From JBCCEV01 sp039030125 (GTDB lineage Bacteria; Pseudomonadota; Gammaproteobacteria; Ga0077536), in the NCBI GenBank assembly GCA_039030125.1, contig JBCCEV010000011.1:1-43832 (forward strand): DNA of 43,832 bases, given 5' to 3'. The translations under genes and the position numbers were made by a program. Position 1 is the first letter of the stretch; every line of letters begins with the position of its first letter. Below, piece after piece: positions 17,216 through 24,513 of the stretch. The notes below the pieces were generated by a model. It saw nothing but the letters and a program-made list of their open reading frames with translations, ran no database searches and was not told the origin of the DNA.

Positions 17216-17649
17216 GGTGCTCAACTCCTTCGACCTCTGCTCACTCTAGCTCAGCGACCCAGCGGTGACACGCTCTGCGGCCCATCAGCGGTAACCGCCG
17301 CGACCCGATCCAAGCGCAAGCACAGCCCGGCGGCGATTGTGCAGCGCAAAGCTATCCATCACCGCGCCGTTGGGACACGAAGCGAATACGCGCCAAGCAA
17401 CACGGTAGGGGCGGCCGAGGTCTGGGAAGTCCGTGCTCACTGCATGCCGCTTGCAATCTTCACGAGCAGACCAAGCCGAGTACCCACCCTGCCCATACAA
17501 ACACTCACTTTGGCGAGGTCGCCGCTGCGGCGTCGCCAAGGCCGCGCGTTCGAGGCGGGCGCGTTCGAGGCGGGCGCGGGCGAAAAGCTTGAGTCGCTCG
17601 ATACCGGCGGAGTTCGGGGTAAGCGCGGCATCAAGCGCGCAAGATTTCG
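17216..17649. other. Gene-poor interval with short direct repeat
   Basis: About 430 bases lie between the GYD and XRE genes. Long frames on both strands look like GC-skew artefacts: low-complexity Arg/Ala-rich chains with no motif and no good ribosome-binding site. A 15-base unit, GCGCGTTCGAGGCGG, is repeated twice in tandem at about 17544-17575. I see no RNA gene or mobile element. Confidence 0.5.
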
Positions 17650-18381
17650 CTAGGGCAGAAATTTCAACTCGATGTCTTGGAGAATAGTGTTGGCCCATCC
17701 ATACCTTTCATCGCCCTCCCCGATCACCCCTGTCTCGGGTGTTGTTCCCCCAGCTTGCTTAGCGAAAAAGATCGGCGAGGTGACGGGGTAGTACCCGATA
17801 TCACGAATCTCATTGAGCGTCAGAATGAACCCCTTCATCAATAAAGTGCCCTGATCATCGCGAGGCATCGAGGTCGTCGCCGTGCGGACCAAGCCGTCGT
17901 CTGAACGTATATGCAAATGCAGAACACCGAGATTAGGCGGGATCGACACGTGGCCGCCAAAGTTGTACTCAAACGCCTTTCCAGAGGACGCCTGGTTACG
18001 CTGCGTTTCGGTGAATCCCAAGGCGCACAGCGAATCATCCCAGCGGATCTCGAGGTAGCTCGCGATCAGTTGCGCTGGCCTATCGAAGGATCGTCGAAAG
18101 CCCGTGTAAATACCGACGAAATGCTCAACCGCCTGGCGCTGATAACCGCCCAAAGATCTGGGTGCGACATCCGCGCTTGCGCCCTCATCGGTGAGCGCAA
18201 TCCCTAGCGCTCCCTCGATCCACTTTAGCGTTTGATTGCGCACCGGCTTGCCAGCTCGTAACCGATCGATGGTTTTTCGATCGACCCCCGCCTTGAGCGC
18301 CAGATCTTGAGACGACATGCGCTTTTCGCCCATCTGCGTGGCAACGCGTTGAGCGATAACTTGCCAGTTCAATGCCGTCAT
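17650..18381 (-). CDS. XRE-type helix-turn-helix regulator with C-terminal sensor-like domain
   Basis: ATG 18381 opens a 243-residue protein. Residues about 5-60 form an XRE-like helix-turn-helix (RMSSQDLALKAGVDRKTIDR, then RAGKPVRNQTLKWIEGALG). From about residue 75 to the end there is a separate alpha/beta domain of about 160 residues (SYLEIRWDDSLCALGF; GVLHLHIRSDDGLV) resembling a small ligand-binding or effector domain I cannot name. It is divergent from the VIT/vWA-sortase operon across a 189-base gap, so it may regulate that operon or itself. That link is inference from position. Confidence 0.85.
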   Translation of the reverse strand: MTALNWQVIAQRVATQMGEKRMSSQDLALKAGVDRKTIDRLRAGKPVRNQTLKWIEGALGIALTDEGASADVAPRSLGGYQRQAVEHFVGIYTGFRRSFDRPAQLIASYLEIRWDDSLCALGFTETQRNQASSGKAFEYNFGGHVSIPPNLGVLHLHIRSDDGLVRTATTSMPRDDQGTLLMKGFILTLNEIRDIGYYPVTSPIFFAKQAGGTTPETGVIGEGDERYGWANTILQDIELKFLP

Positions 18382-18570
18382 AGATTTTCGAGAAGTGTGA
18401 TCCCCGGCTTAAGTCTACGGAATGTTGCCCAACTTTGTCCGTTTATCGACACATTGCGGCTTTTTGACCAACAACCCAAAGCGCGAATTCGCACGCCCTT
18501 CCAACTCCTGCCCCCTTAAGTCCCAAGTGGCTGCCTAGGCTGTATTGGTCTTTAACTTAGGGGTCACTTG
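18382..18570. promoter_or_regulatory. Divergent intergenic region between XRE regulator and sortase operon
   Basis: The region must hold promoters for both genes. It contains a perfect 10-bp palindrome, GCGAATTCGC, at 18483-18492, a possible operator for the dimeric XRE protein. A TTGACC sequence lies at about 18465, but no matching -10 box is convincing. A GGGG run precedes the ATG at 18571. Confidence 0.3.
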
Positions 18571-20622
18571 ATGCACAGCTTAAAACGATTTCTAGCCGCC
18601 GTTAGCCTTTGTTGCGCCGCGAATGTCGGTGCTGAGACCGCCGATTTTGGTCCCGCCGTTGACATCAATGAAGTCAAAGCCGGCAGCCTGCTATTGCAAG
18701 GGCAAGAGGCGTATCACCAAGCGCCAAGGGTGGATACTGAGGTCTCAATGCGCATTACCGGCATGATCGCGCGGGTCGCGGTGAGGCAATCCTTCACGAA
18801 TCCGACATCTGTGTGGACCAACGGGGTCTATGTATTCCCGTTGCCGGAGGACGCGGCCGTGGACCACTTGAAAATGAGCATTGGCGAACGTGAGATCGAG
18901 GGGCAAATCGAGGAGCGCGAAGCGGCCCGTAAAACCTTCGAGGTCGCCAAAGCGGCCGGGAAAAAAGCCTCGCTCGTTGCCCAACAGCGCCCCAACATTT
19001 TTACCAACACCGTGGCTAATATCGGTCCAGGTGAAACCGTCACGGTCGCTATCGAATATCAGCAAACGCTGGGCTACGAGAAAGGGAAATTCTCGATCCG
19101 CTTCCCCATGACCATTGGCATTAGGTACATCCCAGGTTCCGCACGGCTCACTGGTTTTGATGGCGGCGGCTGGGCCTTCAATAGTGATCAAGTCCCCGAC
19201 GCCAGCACCATCACACCGCCTGTGACGGAGACCCATGAAGGACATCGTAACCCGGTCAGCATGACCGTCGAACTCAATGCCGGTTTCCCGGTGCAAGAAA
19301 TTGCAAGCCCCTACCACGATGTACAGGTCACTAATATTGGCCGCTACCGCTATCGCGTGGATCTTTCCAAAGCAACGATCGCCGACCGCGACTTCGTGTT
19401 GTTTTGGCGGCCACAACCTGAACACGCCCCGCGCGCCGCGTTATTTAACCAGCAGGCCGAGGACGGCACCTATGGATTAATGATGGTGATCCCACCGGAG
19501 GAACAATGGGTACAGCAAGCGACACTGCCGCGCGAGATTATTTATGTGATCGACACCTCCGGCTCGATGAGCGGGACGTCGATTAATCAAGCGCGGCGTG
19601 CGCTGCTTTACGGATTGTCGCGTTTGCGCGGAGAGGATCGCTTTAACGTTGTTCAGTTCAACAGCCATACCAGCGCCTTGTCCCCGCAAGCCCTACCAGC
19701 ATCGGCCGCCAATTTAAGCAAGGCACAACACTACGTAAGCTCCTTAAGCGCAAACGGCGGCACCGAGATCGCTTCCGCGCTGACCCAGGTACTCACGGGT
19801 GAGGAAAATCCGCAGCGCGTGCGGCAAGTCGTTTTTTTGACCGACGGCAGTGTCGGCAATGAAGCGAGATTGTTCGAAATCATTGAGCAGAGGCTCGCCG
19901 ACTCGCGCCTGTTTACCGTCGGCATTGGCTCCGCTCCCAATAGCCATTTCATGCGGGAAGCGGCGAGCATTGGACGTGGGACCTTCACCTATATCGGCAA
20001 AGTCGATGAAGTTGAAACAGAGATGGGCGCGCTATTCGACAAACTTCAATATCCAGTCCTGTCCAATGTGCGCCTGGAGTGGGCGAGCGGCAACGATGGC
20101 GATTACTGGCCCAACCCCATCCGCGATCTTTATATTCACGAACCGTTAGTGGTGAGTTATCGCCTCGATACCCCGGAAAAAAGCGTCCGTGTGGCCGGTC
20201 AGTTAGCCGGACAAAGCTGGCACCAGGATCTGACCATCAACGGCAGCGCCAAAGCGGCAGGATTAGATGTACTTTGGGCACGCAAAAAAATTGCGAGTCT
20301 TTCGCAAAGCCTGAGCCGCGGCGCACCCCGCGATGCGGTGACAGCGGCGATCACCCAATTGGGCCTCAAACATCACATCGTAACCGCGCATACCAGCTTG
20401 GTTGCGGTCGATGTCACCCCAACCCGCCCAGCCGGAGAAACGGCAAACGACGCGCACATCCCCCTGAAGAAACCGAGCGGCTGGACCATGGCTACCTCGC
20501 CGACGCGACTCCAACACGCGCGGCTCCCGCAAACGGCGACGCCAGCGCTCCTGTATTTGCTGCTTGGCGCATTGTTCAGCGTCGTCGGCCTGCTGACCCA
20601 CCGCGGACTCTGGATTCGATAA
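18571..20622 (+). CDS. VIT/vWA-domain sortase target protein (marine proteobacterial sortase target type)
   Basis: The ATG at 18571 gives 683 residues; the preceding TTG is ignored. A signal peptide covers about residues 1-22 (RFLAAVSLCCAANVGAE). A VIT domain follows at about 45-175 (VAVRQSFTNPTSVWTNGVYV; NIFTNTVANIGPGE). The vWA domain at about 310-490 has the MIDAS motif IDTSGSMSG and FLTDGSVGNE. The C terminus is a sortase signal: LPQTATP at about residue 652, then a hydrophobic helix and a short basic end. This is the layout of the known single target of class GN sortases, anchored or processed at the cell envelope. The sortase gene starts directly after its stop codon. No repeats or frameshifts were seen. 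Confidence 0.95.
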   Translation: MHSLKRFLAAVSLCCAANVGAETADFGPAVDINEVKAGSLLLQGQEAYHQAPRVDTEVSMRITGMIARVAVRQSFTNPTSVWTNGVYVFPLPEDAAVDHLKMSIGEREIEGQIEEREAARKTFEVAKAAGKKASLVAQQRPNIFTNTVANIGPGETVTVAIEYQQTLGYEKGKFSIRFPMTIGIRYIPGSARLTGFDGGGWAFNSDQVPDASTITPPVTETHEGHRNPVSMTVELNAGFPVQEIASPYHDVQVTNIGRYRYRVDLSKATIADRDFVLFWRPQPEHAPRAALFNQQAEDGTYGLMMVIPPEEQWVQQATLPREIIYVIDTSGSMSGTSINQARRALLYGLSRLRGEDRFNVVQFNSHTSALSPQALPASAANLSKAQHYVSSLSANGGTEIASALTQVLTGEENPQRVRQVVFLTDGSVGNEARLFEIIEQRLADSRLFTVGIGSAPNSHFMREAASIGRGTFTYIGKVDEVETEMGALFDKLQYPVLSNVRLEWASGNDGDYWPNPIRDLYIHEPLVVSYRLDTPEKSVRVAGQLAGQSWHQDLTINGSAKAAGLDVLWARKKIASLSQSLSRGAPRDAVTAAITQLGLKHHIVTAHTSLVAVDVTPTRPAGETANDAHIPLKKPSGWTMATSPTRLQHARLPQTATPALLYLLLGALFSVVGLLTHRGLWIR

Positions 20623-21195
20623 ATGCGACGTTATCGGTCTTATCTTGGCGTAGCGCTAACAATCCTCGGTTTAAGTTTCACCGCCAATGGTGGCTATATT
20701 CACCTGAAAGCAAATTTGGCTCAGTATCTAATCGAGCGCGCATGGAACAAAAACGCCGAGGGCTCCAAACATCAGCCCTGGCCGTGGGCCGACACCACGC
20801 CGTTAGCCAGGCTCATTTTCCGGCGCCAAGGCGTGGCGATGATTATTCTTGATGGCGCGAGCGGACGGAATCTGGCGTTCGGACCGACTCATTACAGCGG
20901 CACACCATTGCCAGGGACTAACGGCAATACGGTGATCACAGGTCACCGCGATACTCACTTTGGCCTCCTGTCTGCGGCGCAAATCGGCGACCTGATCGAA
21001 ATCGAAACTCACCAGCACAAGCTCAGCTACCGGATTACAGAAATCGGCGTTGTGCATGAATCGGAAAATCATGTTCTCGATGACCTCGGCAAGAATGTCC
21101 TTACCCTGATCACCTGTTACCCTTTCAACGCTATCGAGCCAGGGACACAATGGCGCTATGTGGTTCGCGCGACGCAAAACCAACACCAGGTTTGA
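20623..21195 (+). CDS. Class GN sortase (proteobacterial)
   Basis: The 190-residue protein begins with ATG immediately after the target's TAA. It has an N-terminal signal/anchor helix (YLGVALTILGLSFTANGGY), then the sortase beta-barrel. The catalytic triad is visible as His108 in ITGHRDTHF, Cys165 in LITCYPF and Arg178 in QWRYVV. It cleaves the LPxT-type signal of the upstream protein in the periplasm and transfers it to an unknown acceptor. Class GN members are usually found next to a single target. Its last 38 bases overlap the start of a third gene, suggesting that gene belongs to the system. Confidence 0.96.
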   Translation: MRRYRSYLGVALTILGLSFTANGGYIHLKANLAQYLIERAWNKNAEGSKHQPWPWADTTPLARLIFRRQGVAMIILDGASGRNLAFGPTHYSGTPLPGTNGNTVITGHRDTHFGLLSAAQIGDLIEIETHQHKLSYRITEIGVVHESENHVLDDLGKNVLTLITCYPFNAIEPGTQWRYVVRATQNQHQV

Positions 21196-22630
21196 CCCGA
21201 GTTCACTGGGGTTCGTTGAAGCTCGCTGGCTGTTGTGTATTCTTTTGTGGGGCGGCGCCGCACACGCGACCTACTTTGACGACGTCGGTTATACGGCACT
21301 CGCCAACACGCTAGGCGGCACCCTGCCCGAAGGGACCGGCCACACGGTCGACCAAATTGAAGCCTCGGTCAGCGCGCCCGAGAATACCCCCTTGTATTTG
21401 GCTGATCCTGCAGACCCGGCGTTCGCGGTGACTTTGATCAGCGATGCATCAGGCCTGAACAACAGCACGTTTTCCGGACACGCGACCAGCGTCGCAAAAC
21501 GTTTCGCCAGCGCCCAAGGATCGCTAACACCAGCCTTGTCCTCGATTGATGGCTATTACGTCAACGATTGGTTAACCAGCGTCTTATTTGCAGGTACGAC
21601 GTTGACGCCGCTGCTCGGCACCGGCGAGACCGCCAACCATAGCTGGGTCGGCAATGCGAGCACGGCGGCGGAAAACCTTGAGCTGCTGCAACGCTTAGAC
21701 TGGCTGATCAATGAGTCTTCGTTCGTCCAGGTGGCGGGAGTCGATCGTAACAATCCCCTTAATTCCCAGGCCTTCAACGTGCTCGCGGTGGGAATGACCA
21801 GTACCTCGACAAGCTACGGCACCAAAGCGCTCGACGGAATTTATCAGGCGGATCGAGCCACCCCGCATCTGGTCGCGCCGCTCACCTCAAGAAGCGAAGC
21901 AACCGGCAGCGTGACCTCAGCGGTGGTCTTGCTCTCAGCGCTCAACGGGGCGTCGTTGTCACCCCAGCTTACTAAAGCGCTTTTGATGGCCGGCGCCGCC
22001 CGCGAAACGGCGAACTCACAAAGCGGAGATATCGAGAACTATGGTCAGCAACCAACCCAAAATGGACTCGATTATCGCTACGGGGCTGGCCAACTTGACG
22101 TTCATGCGACACATCAAATTTTGCTGGCCGGCCAGCATGGTCCTGGAACGATTGGCGCGTTCGGCTTCGATGAACGGCAGGGATTTGGAACCCCGAACGA
22201 AGTCAGTGGCTATTTGTTGATGAGCGGCGCGGCCGGCGGTGAGTTCGTCGCGAGCTTGGTCTGGCCGCTCAACATCGCGGTTGCTGGATCCGTGTTTGAT
22301 CCCACGATCAGCCTCGACAATCTCGACCTCGAACTTGTTGACGTCACTGGAGGTGGCGCAATCAGCATGGCGCTGTCCGATAGCACGATTGATAACACCG
22401 AGAACATTCGTGTCATTCTGGCTCCCGAGCGTTACTACGAAATTCGCGTCAAACACCAATCACAACAGCCAAGCACCATTAATTACGCGCTGGCCTGGCG
22501 GATCAATGGTTGGCAACCGACGGCAATCAAAGTTAGGAATGTGCCGCTGCCAATGATTGGCATGGTGTTTTTAGTGTTTTTGGTGGGTACGATTGGCGCG
22601 CTACGATATCGCCCGCGATCGCCGCGCTGA
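21158..22630 (+). CDS. Exported subtilase-like protein with C-terminal VPLP anchor
   Basis: ATG 21158 lies inside the sortase gene. The 490-residue product has a signal peptide ending AAHA (about residue 37). Subtilase-fold landmarks follow in order: GTGHTVDQIEAS (the catalytic Asp position appears as Glu68), SGHATSVAKRF (His108), SFVQVAGVDRNN (where the oxyanion Asn lies in S8 enzymes), FNVLAVGMTS, HLVAPL, then ATGSVTSAVVLLSAL (Ser251 at the nucleophile position), ALLMAGAAR and YGAGQLDVHAT. The C terminus is VPLP, a hydrophobic helix and a basic tail, like a PEP-CTERM variant rather than LPxTG. Similar degenerate S8-like exported proteins exist in other bacteria. Whether it is an active protease is doubtful. 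Confidence 0.75.
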   Translation: MWFARRKTNTRFDPSSLGFVEARWLLCILLWGGAAHATYFDDVGYTALANTLGGTLPEGTGHTVDQIEASVSAPENTPLYLADPADPAFAVTLISDASGLNNSTFSGHATSVAKRFASAQGSLTPALSSIDGYYVNDWLTSVLFAGTTLTPLLGTGETANHSWVGNASTAAENLELLQRLDWLINESSFVQVAGVDRNNPLNSQAFNVLAVGMTSTSTSYGTKALDGIYQADRATPHLVAPLTSRSEATGSVTSAVVLLSALNGASLSPQLTKALLMAGAARETANSQSGDIENYGQQPTQNGLDYRYGAGQLDVHATHQILLAGQHGPGTIGAFGFDERQGFGTPNEVSGYLLMSGAAGGEFVASLVWPLNIAVAGSVFDPTISLDNLDLELVDVTGGGAISMALSDSTIDNTENIRVILAPERYYEIRVKHQSQQPSTINYALAWRINGWQPTAIKVRNVPLPMIGMVFLVFLVGTIGALRYRPRSPR

Positions 22631-23034
22631 TCTCGCGCTTAAGTCGTTCGACTGCGCCACTCAGTGTTATCGGCGCGGGGTGAACTAACGCCGCGGCTGA
22701 GAAAAAGGGACAGGAGAGGCGTCACACCGCTCACGCGTTTTATATCTTGAAGTGCTGTATTACGCGCCTGGGATGACGGTCTTCGGAGCATCTGGAGGTG
22801 GGCGCGTTCCGCTGAGGCTTCACGCCTGCTCAGCAGGCGTTTAAACTCAGGTACGGCCGCCCCCAATCTGCTCGAGAGGGTGTTCGCGCCAAGAGAGACT
22901 TTGAACGCGAACAGGGGGCAACCGGCCCTGAGCCTCTGACCCGCCTACCCAAACGGGGAGAGGAACATGCAGGTTTTCGAACTACTCAGAACGCGTTTCG
23001 GGGAAGAAAGCGCCGAAAACGCTGCACGGGAGAT
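22631..23034. other. Interval without a convincing protein gene, downstream of a Fur-type promoter
   Basis: About 400 bases between the sortase operon and the leftward Fur-box promoter. Frames here lack motifs. Features seen: a strong hairpin at 22812-22850; a 24-codon frame on the + strand at 22967-23041 behind GGGGAGAGG; and, in the leftward transcript, a hairpin at 23022-22993 (GCGTTTTCGG against CCGAAACGC) plus pyrimidine-rich stretches at 22965-22954 (UUCCUCUCCCCG) and in the hairpin loop. These would suit a small regulatory RNA, but no intrinsic terminator with a U-run was found. Confidence 0.4.
22812..22850. repeat. Strong imperfect hairpin with perfect 9-bp core
   Basis: The core ACGCCTGCT-C-AGCAGGCGT (22822-22840) is a perfect 9-bp inverted repeat with one central base. 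An outer pair, CTGAG at 22812-22816 and CTCAG at 22846-22850, extends it. On the + strand the core is followed by TTTAAA, only a weak U-run, so a terminator for the sortase operon is possible but not clear. Confidence 0.6.
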
Positions 23035-23063
23035 ACTATAGTCGGAATGAGAATCATTATCAA
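23035..23063 (-). promoter_or_regulatory. Fur-box-overlapping sigma-70 promoter, leftward
   Basis: On the minus strand TTGATA (23063-23058) and TATAGT (23040-23035) are separated by exactly 17 bases, an excellent -35/-10 pair. The 15-mer TGATAATGATTCTCA at 23062-23048 overlaps the -35 and spacer and matches the Fur 7-1-7 consensus (TGATAATnATTATCA) at all but one position. Such placement predicts repression by Fur under iron-replete conditions. Transcription would start near 23028 and run into the gene-poor interval. Confidence 0.7.
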
Positions 23064-23099
23064 TAGCATTCCTAAATAAATATTCACGCACGGCGCGGT

Positions 23100-23882
23100 T
23101 CAGGCCCGGGCAGTGGATCCGCCGTCGACGTTTAGGATGGTTCCCGTGCAGTAGGAAGCTTCGTCTGAGGCTAGGAACAAGCAAGCGTAGGCCACTTCCT
23201 CCGGTGTCGCCGGGCGCCCCATCGGCGAGATCAACTTGGGATTCTCCTCGGAAAAAAGCATCGGCAAAACGCTTGCCACCATGCGGGTCTCAACAAACCC
23301 AGGGGCTACCGAATTAACCCGGATATTGTCGTCAACGTAGGCGACCGACATCGAACGCGTCAGGTTGATAATTGCGCCTTTGGTTGCGGTATAGGTGTGG
23401 GCGTCGGGCGCGCCGCCAAGTCCGAAAATGCTTGATACATTTACAATAGAGCCGCTGTGCTGCGCCTTCATTTGCCGCAACACCAGGCGGCAAACGTAGA
23501 ACAAACTATCGAGATTAATTGCCATGACTTCACGCCACTTATCGATGGGTGTGGAATCCACAGGATCCATCGATCCCGGGCTGGTCTCTTTGATGCTGTA
23601 GCCCACGCCCGCGGCGTTAATCAGGATATCGATGCCACCGTAATCAGCGACGCACTGATCAATGCTTGCCTGCGCGCCCGCCGGATCAGCCAGATCGGCA
23701 CTGAACACCTTGCCTTCACCGCCGGCTGCCTCGACCAAGCTCAGCGTTTCCTCCAGGTTAGCTTGGGTTCGCGATACCCCGAATACCTTTGCACCTTCCT
23801 TAGCGAATAATTCCATGCACGAGCGCCCAATCCCCGTACCGGCGCCGGTGACCAAGGTGACCTTATCTTGGACTCTGCCCAT
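23100..23882 (-). CDS. Short-chain dehydrogenase/reductase (classical SDR)
   Basis: The 260-residue protein starts at ATG 23882. It has the cofactor motif TGAGTGIG, LINAAGVG (NAG-type), NVSSIFG (catalytic Ser), YTATK (Tyr-x3-Lys) and a C-terminal TGTILNVDGG. Length and order are standard for NAD(P)-dependent alcohol dehydrogenases/ketoreductases. It is the last gene of the seven-gene leftward operon, 14 bases after the 201-residue unknown. Its role is probably oxidation or reduction of the pathway's hydroxyl or keto intermediate. The Fur-box promoter lies just beyond its 3' end and does not drive it. Confidence 0.93.
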   Translation of the reverse strand: MGRVQDKVTLVTGAGTGIGRSCMELFAKEGAKVFGVSRTQANLEETLSLVEAAGGEGKVFSADLADPAGAQASIDQCVADYGGIDILINAAGVGYSIKETSPGSMDPVDSTPIDKWREVMAINLDSLFYVCRLVLRQMKAQHSGSIVNVSSIFGLGGAPDAHTYTATKGAIINLTRSMSVAYVDDNIRVNSVAPGFVETRMVASVLPMLFSEENPKLISPMGRPATPEEVAYACLFLASDEASYCTGTILNVDGGSTARA

Positions 23883-23896
23883 TAACTAAACCCCTT

Positions 23897-24502
23897 TTAC
23901 TCTTCGCGCTCGCGCCCCATGATGCGGAGCAGATCTTCGTGCATTTCAAACCATACCGTGTGGTAACTTTCGACCTTGGCGTCACTTACCCATTCGGTCT
24001 CACCGTCCTCCGCCTTATCCAGTGCGCTCGATAGTTTGTCGCCATAAATTTTCAAGCGCGTAACACCTGCGGCGAGCTGCGCCAGCACCGGCTCAAAGCG
24101 CTCGTGCAAATCGCCCAGGCGGTTGATGACCGATTCATCGTAGTCGGCATCGCCATGGTCATTCGATACGCGCTGGCCAGCGACTTCCTTGGTTTGCCAG
24201 TCTGTAATCAATTGTTTGAGGGTCAAATTGACTTGCTCAAATGACTCGTAGGCTGAGACGAACGCGTGGTTCGCGCGCGTGTCACCATAGAAGCGTGAAT
24301 ACTCACCTTCCAGGATCATGCGCCCAGCCGGCGACAGCATGAATTTATCGTCGGCCGCCACCACGCGACCGCTATCCTGCGCGCCCGCCAATACAGTCGC
24401 TACGGTGTCCGGCGCCAAACCAACAGTCGATGCGATGGCACTGGGATCGGCATGTTTCTTTATTGCCACACCATGCATTACAAGATGAATTTCCGGTATC
24501 AC
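23897..24502 (-). CDS. Unrecognised 201-residue protein of the swivel-domain operon
   Basis: A GTG start at 24502 sits 8 bases after a perfect AGGAGG site. I do not recognise the family. Residues about 1-70 look like a small winged-helix-type module (AIASTVGLAPDTVATVLAGA, then GRVVAADDKFMLSPAGRMIL), including a wing-like hairpin. The rest is a helical, acidic region (FEQVNLTLKQLITDW; INRLGDLHERFEPVLAQLA), possibly a coiled coil. It lies 11 bases after the 517-residue protein and 14 before the SDR. It may be a partner subunit of the swivel-domain protein rather than a regulator. Confidence 0.8.
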   Translation of the reverse strand: MIPEIHLVMHGVAIKKHADPSAIASTVGLAPDTVATVLAGAQDSGRVVAADDKFMLSPAGRMILEGEYSRFYGDTRANHAFVSAYESFEQVNLTLKQLITDWQTKEVAGQRVSNDHGDADYDESVINRLGDLHERFEPVLAQLAAGVTRLKIYGDKLSSALDKAEDGETEWVSDAKVESYHTVWFEMHEDLLRIMGREREE

Positions 24503-24513
24503 AACGGTGCCTC

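Noticed and set aside
17285..17698. Leftward 137-codon frame between the GYD and XRE genes
   Set aside because: Low-complexity Arg/Ala-rich sequence from a GC-rich direct repeat, no motif, no clear ribosome-binding site, and it overlaps the XRE gene.
22639..22866. Leftward 75-codon frame downstream of the Fur-box promoter
   Set aside because: TTG start, no recognisable motif, basic low-information composition; not convincing as the Fur-controlled product.
22967..23041. 24-codon frame on the + strand behind GGGGAGAGG
   Set aside because: Good ribosome-binding sequence, but too short to judge, no motif, and the same bases explain a C/U-rich segment of the opposite transcript.
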